Part shown: piece after piece, positions 1 to 5,054 of the stretch
Position numbering within the stretch: position 1 is the stretch's first letter
Layout of the letters: each line of letters starts with the position of its first letter
NCBI GenBank assembly: GCA_030024065.1
Contig: JASEIE010000189.1
Coordinates: 1 to 8,033 of the forward strand
Origin: Thermodesulfobacteriota bacterium
GTDB lineage: Bacteria; Desulfobacterota; BSN033; UBA1163
DNA: 8,033 nt
Direction: 5' to 3'
Position numbers and translations under genes: made by a program
The notes under the pieces: model-generated
Database searches by the model: none
What the model was told of the DNA's origin: nothing
The model's input: the letters and a program-made list of their open reading frames with translations, nothing else

Positions 1-21
1 TGCCTGCCTGCGGTAGGCAGG
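1..21. repeat. Short GC-rich palindrome, copy 1
   Basis: Arms CCTGCCT (3..9) and AGGCAGG (15..21) are perfect inverted repeats around a 5-base loop GCGGT. The same sequence with one extra C recurs at 1797..1818 in the same orientation, so it is a member of a dispersed family and not a one-off hairpin. It lies about 75 bases beyond the stop of the HD gene. No T-run follows it in the direction of that gene inside the window, so I do not call it a terminator. The element may extend past the window edge. Confidence 0.8.
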
Positions 22-94
22 TCTGAAGTCTAAGGTCTACTGTCTGAATCACAGTCTTTAGTGGAAGCAGGGGCAGATGACTGTGAGAAGTCGT
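22..94. other. Gap downstream of the HD gene, no gene
   Basis: This stretch has no supported coding region. It contains the heptamer GTCTGAA twice (21..27 and 42..48) and a weak hairpin with arms ACTGT (39..43) and ACAGT (51..55) around a 7-base loop. There is no convincing terminator in either direction. The GTCT-rich sequence directly follows the palindrome at 1..21 and may be part of the same repeat unit. Confidence 0.5.
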
Positions 95-1531
95 TCAAAC
101 ATTCGTCTCAAAGGCCTCCAGGTAATTCTCCGAAACAAGCGCCTGACGGGCAGCCCGACCGAGTTCCTGATCATAACGGTGGTGGGCGGCATAGACCCGG
201 CAGATGGCAACCTTTGCTGGAATATAGTGAAACAATCTTCTGAGGGGTTCTCTTGAGACTCTTTTTGACCCCGGATCATAGATCAGGAGAGTGGCCTCCT
301 CGGATTCATACCAGGGATTGAGAGGTCTGGGATCGTGATGGGCCATATCGACATGGAATTCGATATCTTTCAGACGTATGGGCAGAAAGGTCTTCATTCT
401 CTGCTTCACCTCTCCGGGGGTTAAGAAGATCGGCCGTCCAAGCTCCACCTCCCGGAGGGTGAGTTTCTCCTCAAAAGCGCTTCTCCATTTCAACTTCCTC
501 GAAAGGACCTCCGCCCATTTTTCACTCAACCCCCTCTCCCGGGTTGACAGAGAGCTTTTCCACTCCATGACCTTCTCCATCAGAAACCAGTCTGTCAGGA
601 AGAGGTACCGGTCTAACTCCTTTAGGGGATGGAAAGGGCAGAGGATCTCCATCGTCTCTTTAAAAATCTCCTGGAGCTGAAGATCGATGGAGCGGGTGGT
701 GCGATGGTAGTAGACATTGGAATAGAGATAGAGGCGCGCATTGAGGAACATGCCCAAGGCATCCATCCCTCTCTTATCCAGCGCCAATCCCTCTTTGCGG
801 AAGGAGGTATAGTAAAGGAGGCGTCTCCAGTCGATGGGACCGATGGAGACACCGGTCATATAGGCGTCCCGCAACACATAATCGATATTGTCGAAGGTGA
901 AGATCCCCCGGAAGAGTTTTTGAAGGAAGAGGAGCCATCCCGGATGTTTTCGCCCCTCTTTTTTTAGAGGCCTTTTGATGAGAAAGGCGACCTGTTCCGG
1001 ATCGAGAGTCTCTGACCGGTCAAAGTGGCCTTTCGGGCTTCTTCGAATTCCTTTCAAAATGGGAGAGAGCTTTTCACGGATGATGTGCTGACCGATCTCC
1101 TCATGATTCGTCTTAAAGCGGGAGAGATATTGATCATCGAAGAAATGGCAGAAAGGGCCATGCCCGATATCATGGAGCAGTCCACCGATCCGCAGGAGCT
1201 CATCGATATAGGAGAAGGAGGGAATGTCTGACCTGAAAATATTGAAGAGGGAGGGATAGAGTTGCTCTGAAAAGACCCCTGCCACATGCATCGTTCCAAG
1301 GGAGTGCTGAAACCGGGTATGTTCGGCAGAAGGGAAAACCCAGCGGGCGCTCTGGAGCTGAAAGATGCGACGGAGTCGTTGAACCCAGGGAGAATCGATC
1401 ACATCCCTTTCCGTCTTCTCCCCCTCAAAGCGGTCGGTCATCACGATATAGTGATAGATGGGATCAGCAATTAATCCTGTCCCCTGAGTATCAACCGTGC
1501 CTCTCATCCCTGTGGCATCCGTCTTCATCAT
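95..1531 (-). CDS. HD-domain phosphohydrolase, SAMHD1/dGTPase-like (COG1078 type)
   Basis: Predicted 478-residue metal-dependent HD phosphohydrolase, probably cytosolic and probably removing triphosphate from dNTPs; the exact substrate is inferred. The catalytic set of the SAMHD1-like family is intact. R73 and H76 lie in HTRFQHSLG, H120/D121 and H124 in LLHDIGHGPFCHFFDD with D132 at its end, H143 follows, and D217 lies in FDNIDYVLRDAYMTG. Family similarity begins around residue 22 (ADPIYHYI), so the first 20 or so residues are an extra N-terminus. No SAM domain or membrane segment is seen. The ATG at 1531 overlaps the rpoZ stop as ATGA. The next codon is also ATG and another lies at residue 9; none has a good Shine-Dalgarno, which suggests translational coupling to rpoZ. 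In enterobacteria this position after rpoZ is held by spoT, but no synthetase or TGS domain is present here. The family is confident; the physiological role is not. Confidence 0.9.
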   Translation of the reverse strand: MMKTDATGMRGTVDTQGTGLIADPIYHYIVMTDRFEGEKTERDVIDSPWVQRLRRIFQLQSARWVFPSAEHTRFQHSLGTMHVAGVFSEQLYPSLFNIFRSDIPSFSYIDELLRIGGLLHDIGHGPFCHFFDDQYLSRFKTNHEEIGQHIIREKLSPILKGIRRSPKGHFDRSETLDPEQVAFLIKRPLKKEGRKHPGWLLFLQKLFRGIFTFDNIDYVLRDAYMTGVSIGPIDWRRLLYYTSFRKEGLALDKRGMDALGMFLNARLYLYSNVYYHRTTRSIDLQLQEIFKETMEILCPFHPLKELDRYLFLTDWFLMEKVMEWKSSLSTRERGLSEKWAEVLSRKLKWRSAFEEKLTLREVELGRPIFLTPGEVKQRMKTFLPIRLKDIEFHVDMAHHDPRPLNPWYESEEATLLIYDPGSKRVSREPLRRLFHYIPAKVAICRVYAAHHRYDQELGRAARQALVSENYLEAFETNV

Positions 1532-1749
1532 TCATCGTCAGGTGGTTTTTTCTGTTTGTCTCTGGGGTTGATAAATTTCACTTTTCCCGCAGCCACTTCC
1601 CGAAGGGCGTTGACAATGTGCCGGTTATCTGTCTCCACAAGGGGTTTTGCCCCTCTTATCAGCATCTTTGCCCTTCTCACAGCGAGTATGACCAGTTCAA
1701 AACGGCTTTCCACCTTCCCCAGACAATCCTGAATCGTGATTCGTGCCAT
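1528..1749 (-). CDS. rpoZ: DNA-directed RNA polymerase omega subunit
   Basis: Small 73-residue omega subunit that binds beta-prime and helps assemble and stabilise RNA polymerase. The protein opens with MARITIQDCLGKVESRFELV and continues with the conserved VRRAK and DNRHIVNALREVAAGKV segments (about residues 24 to 57). Its lysine-rich acidic tail (residues 63 to 73) is typical. The N-terminal MAR motif is the omega part of ppGpp site 1 known from E. coli RNA polymerase, so response to ppGpp is plausible. I chose the ATG at 1749 because a strong GGAGG lies 6 bases upstream. The frame stays open upstream to 1851, but that extension only translates palindromic repeat DNA. The stop overlaps the start of the HD gene by 4 bases. 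Confidence 0.96.
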   Translation of the reverse strand: MARITIQDCLGKVESRFELVILAVRRAKMLIRGAKPLVETDNRHIVNALREVAAGKVKFINPRDKQKKPPDDE

Positions 1750-1753
1750 GATT

Positions 1754-1760
1754 CTCCTCC
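1754..1760 (-). promoter_or_regulatory. Strong ribosome binding site of rpoZ
   Basis: On the minus strand the sequence reads AAAAGGAGGAGAATC immediately before ATG. It is the best Shine-Dalgarno in the window and settles the rpoZ start at 1749 against the longer open frame. Most other genes here have weak sites and rely on overlap or tight spacing. Confidence 0.85.
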
Positions 1761-1786
1761 TTTTGACTAAAAGTCGCACCTGAAAA

Positions 1787-1825
1787 CCCCGTCCTGTGCC
1801 TGCCTGCCGGTAGGCAGGGACGGGG
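1787..1825. repeat. GC-rich palindrome, copy 2, with extended stem
   Basis: The core arms CCTGCCT (1799..1805) and AGGCAGG (1812..1818) surround the loop GCCGGT. The 22 bases 1797..1818 equal the repeat at 1..21 except for one inserted C. Here an outer stem adds to it: CCCCGTCC (1787..1794) can pair with GGACGGGG (1818..1825), leaving a small bulge on the left side. It lies in the gmk-rpoZ gap, 38 bases upstream of the rpoZ start. There is no T-run after it on the minus strand, so it is better read as a dispersed repeat than as a terminator. Confidence 0.85.
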
Positions 1826-1830
1826 ATGAG

Positions 1831-1851
1831 ATGCTGAACCGAGTTCAGCAT
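1831..1851. repeat. Palindrome ATGCTGAAC / GTTCAGCAT
   Basis: Perfect 9-base arms, ATGCTGAAC (1831..1839) and GTTCAGCAT (1843..1851), surround the triplet CGA. It is the middle of three different palindromes packed between gmk and rpoZ. From memory, this motif is common as an interspersed repeat in environmental bacterial genomes; that is recall, not a search. Confidence 0.85.
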
Positions 1852-1880
1852 GACACATTCGGTTAGTCTTGACTTTTGTC

Positions 1881-1901
1881 ATCCCGAACTTGTTTCGGGA
1901 T
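1881..1901. repeat. Palindrome ATCCCGAA / TTCGGGAT
   Basis: Perfect 8-base arms at 1881..1888 and 1894..1901 flank the loop CTTGT. It begins 12 bases beyond the gmk stop in the direction of transcription. The minus strand after the hairpin reads GACAAAAGTC without a U-tract, so intrinsic termination is unlikely. A hairpin here could still protect the gmk mRNA 3' end. The preceding GTC plus this palindrome is a familiar dispersed repeat type, recognised by recall. Confidence 0.82.
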
Positions 1902-1913
1902 CTCGGTTTTGGT

Positions 1914-2525
1914 TTAGGTTTTTAAATCCCCGCTCTTTCGATGCCTTTCAGCGATGATAATCGCCTTTAATTCCTGAACAGCCTCTTCAAACCTTTCGTT
2001 GATGATGATATGATGGTACCAATTAGCCTCTTCCATATCCCTTTTTGCCTGGGCCAGACGGAATTGGATCCTTTCAGGCGAATCAAGACCTCTCCTCATC
2101 AAGCGCTCCTGAAGGGCCTCCATGGAAGGTGGCAGGAGGTAGATCAGGATGGCCTGGTCGATCTTCTCCTTCACCCTCTTTGCCCCCTGAGTATCAATAT
2201 CGAGTATCAAATCCGCCCTTTCCGATGCTAAGGCCTCCATATTAACCCGGGCCGTACCATAATAATTGCCCAGTACTTCTGCCCACTCAAGAAACCTGTC
2301 CTTCTCCACCATCTCCTTGAAAACGGTTTGAGTGACGAAATAATAATCCTTTCCATCTCTCTCGTTTGCCCGAGGGGGACGGGTGGTATAAGAGATGGAG
2401 AATCGAAGGCCTGGCAATTCCTCCATCACCTTTCTCACCAGTGTGGTTTTACCGGTGCCCGAAGGAGCGGAGACAATGAAGATTAAACCTCTCCCTTCTT
2501 TATTCCCCTGGTTCTTATCTTTCAT
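1914..2525 (-). CDS. gmk: Guanylate kinase
   Basis: Cytosolic nucleotide kinase that transfers phosphate from ATP to GMP (and dGMP), feeding GTP, dGTP and (p)ppGpp synthesis. With the start used here it is 203 residues, the usual bacterial length. It carries a P-loop in SAPSGTGKTT (about residues 19 to 28), where Ala replaces the more common Gly. The GMP-binding segment SYTTRPPRANERDGKDYYFV is at about 46 to 65, with FLEWAEVLGNYYGT after it, and the LILDIDTQGAK strand and RGLDSPE lid region follow. The frame can begin two codons earlier at a TTG (2531), but ATG at 2525 is preferred. Neither has a clear Shine-Dalgarno. A 166-base gap with an inverted repeat separates it from yicC, and a repeat-filled gap separates it from rpoZ. 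Confidence 0.95.
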   Translation of the reverse strand: MKDKNQGNKEGRGLIFIVSAPSGTGKTTLVRKVMEELPGLRFSISYTTRPPRANERDGKDYYFVTQTVFKEMVEKDRFLEWAEVLGNYYGTARVNMEALASERADLILDIDTQGAKRVKEKIDQAILIYLLPPSMEALQERLMRRGLDSPERIQFRLAQAKRDMEEANWYHHIIINERFEEAVQELKAIIIAERHRKSGDLKT

Positions 2526-2560
2526 ACCCAATCCGGAAGATAAAATTCTCTGTAGGTGAG

Positions 2561-2669
2561 GGTTACGGTTACGAAGCCCGTTTCGTAATTCGGTAACGGT
2601 TACGTAAAAAAAATTTAAAGATGATCAACGTGACCTTTGATTAACGATACGGGCCTCGTTACCCTTACC
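2561..2669. repeat. Large imperfect inverted repeat with GTTACGG motifs
   Basis: The left arm 2561..2586 matches the reverse complement of 2644..2669 at 21 of 26 positions. The inner 16 bases match at 14 of 16: ACGAAGCCCGTTTCGT against ACGAGGCCCGTATCGT. The left arm also holds its own hairpin, TTACGAA (2569..2575) and TTCGTAA (2582..2588). A further palindrome, GTAAC-G-GTTAC, is at 2593..2603. An A-run at 2606..2613 (a T8 run on the minus strand) lies between the arms. It fills most of the yicC-gmk gap, with no open frame of interest. It may be a dispersed repeat or a transcript structure upstream of gmk. Confidence 0.8.
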
Positions 2670-2691
2670 GTTAGACTTTTATTTTAATGAA

Positions 2692-3570
2692 CTACTCTAT
2701 ATTCTGCACCTGTTCTCGAATCTTTTCCAATTCGCTCTTGATCTCCACCACTTTCTGGGAGATCTCCGCATCATTGGCCTTGGCGCTCACCGTATTCACT
2801 TCCCGATGGATCTCCTGAAGCAGGAAATCCATCTTCCTGCCCACGGGTTCCTCCCCTTTGAAGAGGAACGCAAACTGGCTGAGGTGGCTCTCTGCCCTCA
2901 CCATCTCTTCCGTGATATCCGCCCTCTCCGCAAGTAAGGCGATCTCCTGCTGAAATCGGTAAGGATCTACTTCAACCCCTTCCAGAAGGGAGTGGAACCT
3001 CTCCCGAAGCCGATTTCGATAGGCTTCGAGGCGGGAAGGAAATTGTCCTTTGATCTCCTCCAGTTGTTTCGTTATCCGTTCCAGTCGTCTCAGGAGATCT
3101 CTGGAAAGGGATTCCCCTTCCATGCGCTTCATCTCATCCATCTCCTTCAGGGATTGCTTCAGGACAGGAACAATCTCTTCCCAGTAGGGTTCGATATCTC
3201 CGGGCTCTTCTTTCGCAGAAATGAGGTCTTTTGCTCCAGTCAGCAATTCGAGGGTTATTTCACCTTGGAGATGAAACCTTTCCTTCAAGGAGAGGAGGGC
3301 CTGAAAGTACTGCTCTGCGAGGTTCGAATCGACCTGGAGCTGAACCCTCTCCTCTCCAAAAGTATCCAGTTTCAGTGAGAGGTCGATTCTTCCCCTTGAG
3401 ATCTGTGATCGGATGATCTCTTTGATACGGTTTTCAAAAGGTGTCAATCGTTTTGGAAGTTTGATGTTGATATCGCAGTAGCGATGATTGACAGAACGAG
3501 ACTCAACGAGCACCCTTCCCAGTGTGCTCTCCCCTTCTCCTCTTCCAAAGCCTGTCATCGATTTTAACAT
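2692..3570 (-). CDS. yicC: YicC/YloC family endoribonuclease
   Basis: A 292-residue member of the YicC/YloC family. E. coli YicC is a metal-dependent endoribonuclease linked to small-RNA turnover; activity here is inferred from family membership. The N-terminal domain shows SMTGFGRGEGE (residues 4 to 14), ESRSVNHRYCDINIKLP (23 to 39) and SRGRIDLSL (58 to 66). The C-terminal domain (old name DUF1732) shows RADITEEMVRAESHLSQF (216 to 233) and GRKMDFLLQEIHREVNT (244 to 260). A long charged helical stretch lies between. I chose ATG at 3570 because family proteins begin with MxKSMTGFGR. An ATG three codons earlier (3579) with AAGGAAGG upstream is almost as good. The frame open further up to 3669 is only the DUF4416 gene in another frame. 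The start overlaps the DUF4416 stop by 7 bases. Confidence 0.93.
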   Translation of the reverse strand: MLKSMTGFGRGEGESTLGRVLVESRSVNHRYCDINIKLPKRLTPFENRIKEIIRSQISRGRIDLSLKLDTFGEERVQLQVDSNLAEQYFQALLSLKERFHLQGEITLELLTGAKDLISAKEEPGDIEPYWEEIVPVLKQSLKEMDEMKRMEGESLSRDLLRRLERITKQLEEIKGQFPSRLEAYRNRLRERFHSLLEGVEVDPYRFQQEIALLAERADITEEMVRAESHLSQFAFLFKGEEPVGRKMDFLLQEIHREVNTVSAKANDAEISQKVVEIKSELEKIREQVQNIE

Positions 3571-4118
3571 GGATGGCATTCCCCTTCCTTTAAATTTTCC
3601 CAATATCTCTTTCTGAGCCGGTTGAAAAGCTGGATGACCTTTTCCTGACGGTAGTCCGGATAGGTCCAATCCAGCGGCTGAAACGACTTATTCCGATAAA
3701 TGAGCGTTAAATCGGCATAGATGCCCTCCCTGAGATAGGGCCGATGGGTATAGGCCTTTGTCGTTGCGAGGATGACATGTTCCAGGCAGATATATCCCGG
3801 ATCGATATTGATGCGGCGGCTGCCATTGAGGGCAGCATATTTTTCTTCAAGATGGTTGGTCGTCTGTTTAATTTCAGGCAATTGGGGGATGGAAACGAGA
3901 CGTTCAAAGGTAATGAAATGTCGGAAGAGAAGGTCTCCCATCTCCGTTGCGTAATAATTGGTAAAGTTAAATGGAAATTTCTCACTGATGAAGTCAATCT
4001 TCCCAAAGGTCGATCCAAGATCCTCCATCCCTTCTTGAAAAATCCTCTCCTCTTTAGCAATCAGGCTCATAAAAAGTTTGGCCGGTTTGGGCTCCCTGGG
4101 CTTTCCCATCTTATCCAT
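3564..4118 (-). CDS. DUF4416 family protein of unknown function
   Basis: A 184-residue soluble protein that I assign to DUF4416 from remembered sequence character; no function is established for the family. Conserved-looking blocks are FGKIDFISEKFPFNFTNYY (residues 38 to 56) followed by EMGDLLFRHFITFERL, then INIDPGYICLEHVILATTK (103 to 121), HRPYLREGIYADLTLIY (125 to 141) and WTYPDYR (151 to 157). The repeated acidic, histidine and aromatic residues could form a ligand or metal site, but this is only inference. There is no signal peptide, membrane segment or Walker motif. A TTG start at 4121 and an ATG at 4109 are alternatives. The ATG at 4118 overlaps the tlyA stop by 8 bases and has no Shine-Dalgarno, pointing to coupling. 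The gene sits between an RNA methyltransferase and a ribonuclease-family gene. Confidence 0.85.
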   Translation of the reverse strand: MDKMGKPREPKPAKLFMSLIAKEERIFQEGMEDLGSTFGKIDFISEKFPFNFTNYYATEMGDLLFRHFITFERLVSIPQLPEIKQTTNHLEEKYAALNGSRRINIDPGYICLEHVILATTKAYTHRPYLREGIYADLTLIYRNKSFQPLDWTYPDYRQEKVIQLFNRLRKRYWENLKEGECHPC

Positions 4119-4851
4119 CAATTTTTAAATAAATGAAAAACTCCTTATTTCCTTTGGGACCTAACAATGGAGATTCGATCACCCCGAGGACCTTCAACCC
4201 CAGGCCGCGGCAAAATTCGGAGATCCGCTCAATCACCTTCTGGTGTAAGCGGTCGTCTTTCACAACCCCTCCCTTGCCCACCTCACCCTTCCCCACTTCG
4301 AATTGGGGTTTGATAAGGCTTATAAGGGATCCTTCCCTTTTCAGAAATCCGAGAAGATGTGAAAGAAATTTCTCTATGGAGATGAATGAGGTATCGATGA
4401 GAATCAGGTCCATTTTCTCATCCATCTCTTCCCTTTTTAGGTAACGGATATTTCGCCTCTCTAAATTGACAACCCTGGGATCTTTCTGCAATCTCCAGGC
4501 TAACTGGCCATAACCGACATCCACGGCGTAAACCCTTTTCGCCCCTCTCTGGAGGACGCAGTCGGTAAACCCTCCCGTGGAGGCGCCCACATCCATTACC
4601 ACCATTCCCTTCGGATCGATTCCAAAGGCTTTAAGCGCACCTTCGAGTTTCTGGCCTCCACGGCTCACATAGGGATGGTCTTCTCCTCGAATCTCTATTT
4701 GAGCTTCCATAGCCACCCGGATTCCGGGCTTGTCAATCATCGCTCCGTCGACGAGAACCCTTCCCTCCATGATGAAAGCCCTCGCCCTTTCCCGGCTCTG
4801 AATCAAACCTTTCTCCATCAGGAGCCTGTCAAGCCTTTCCTTTGAGGTCAC
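4111..4851 (-). CDS. tlyA: TlyA family RNA (cytidine-2'-O)-methyltransferase
   Basis: A 246-residue S4-domain methyltransferase. TlyA of mycobacteria adds 2'-O-methyl groups to cytidines of 16S and 23S rRNA and was once called a hemolysin; the target here is inferred. An S4 RNA-binding domain spans about residues 4 to 65 (ERLDRLLMEKGLIQSRERAR). The linker HPYVSRGGQKLEGAL follows, then an FtsJ-like Rossmann domain. SAM motif I is DVGASTGGFTD (87 to 97), with D111 next. The catalytic-type residues are K68, D153 (LIDTSFIS), K181 (LIKPQFEVGKG) and E237 (GNKEFF). The first codon is GTG at 4851. The next in-frame ATG, at residue 12, would cut the S4 domain, so GTG is preferred; AAAGAG lies 7 bases upstream. 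It overlaps the DUF4416 gene at its 3' end and is separated from dxs by a 203-base gap with REP-like palindromes. Confidence 0.94.
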   Translation of the reverse strand: MTSKERLDRLLMEKGLIQSRERARAFIMEGRVLVDGAMIDKPGIRVAMEAQIEIRGEDHPYVSRGGQKLEGALKAFGIDPKGMVVMDVGASTGGFTDCVLQRGAKRVYAVDVGYGQLAWRLQKDPRVVNLERRNIRYLKREEMDEKMDLILIDTSFISIEKFLSHLLGFLKREGSLISLIKPQFEVGKGEVGKGGVVKDDRLHQKVIERISEFCRGLGLKVLGVIESPLLGPKGNKEFFIYLKIDG

Positions 4852-4880
4852 TGAAAAACTCTTTGCTGGCCTTAAGTATT

Positions 4881-4886
4881 ATTGTA
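4881..4886 (-). promoter_or_regulatory. Possible -10 element upstream of tlyA
   Basis: The minus strand reads GAGATACAATAATAC here, so TACAAT could serve as a sigma-70 -10 box about 30 bases before the tlyA GTG. The matching -35 is poor (TGGAAC at 15-base spacing). It is the only promoter-like signal in the dxs-tlyA gap and would let the tlyA block be transcribed separately from dxs. This is weak evidence. Confidence 0.25.
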
Positions 4887-4893
4887 TCTCATT

Positions 4894-4973
4894 CTGTAAC
4901 CGTTCCATTCGATCAGCCCTAAAGGGCTGAGTTACAGATTATTATTGAATCGTAACTCATGGCTTTAGCCATG
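4894..4973. repeat. REP-like palindromes in inverted pair
   Basis: Two hairpins face each other. Copy A has TCAGCCC (4913..4919) and GGGCTGA (4924..4930) with loop TAAA. Copy B has CATGGC (4958..4963) and GCCATG (4968..4973) with loop TTTA, which is TAAA on the other strand. Between them TGAGTTAC (4928..4935) is the exact reverse complement of GTAACTCA (4952..4959). Copy A and the reverse complement of copy B therefore share a TAAA loop and a TGAGTTAC tail. CTGTAAC (4894..4900) can also pair with GTTACAG (4931..4937). This is the arrangement of bacterial interspersed mosaic (paired REP) elements. The rest of the dxs-tlyA gap (4852..5054) holds a 10-base palindrome GACTTAAGTC at 4987..4996 and no supported gene. 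Confidence 0.8.
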
Positions 4974-5054
4974 CTGAATAGGCCCGGACTTAAGTCGCTT
5001 TTTATAAGGCTTTGAAAGTACCCCTACCAGGTCACAGTATTGCAACATTAAGGC

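Noticed and set aside
1750..1851. 34-residue N-terminal extension of rpoZ
   Set aside because: The frame is open, but it translates palindromic repeat DNA (for example VPAYRQAGTG). The strong GGAGG before the ATG at 1749 and family alignment both favour the short form.
1881..1901. Intrinsic terminator after gmk
   Set aside because: The hairpin is good but no U-tract follows on the minus strand. It fits a dispersed repeat better.
1..1901. CRISPR array from repeated palindromes
   Set aside because: Only two copies of one palindrome occur, 1.8 kb apart, with no regular spacers and no cas genes.
2526..2691. A small remA/DUF370-type gene between yicC and gmk
   Set aside because: The gap has no open frame of suitable length or sequence on the minus strand; it is occupied by the inverted repeat.
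3571..3669. 33-residue N-terminal extension of YicC
   Set aside because: It lies within the 3' end of the DUF4416 gene in another frame, and YicC proteins begin near MxKSMTGFGR.
3744..4136. Plus-strand open frame of 130 codons opposite DUF4416
   Set aside because: It is antisense to a gene with clear start/stop coupling to its neighbours, and I see no domain or ribosome binding site.
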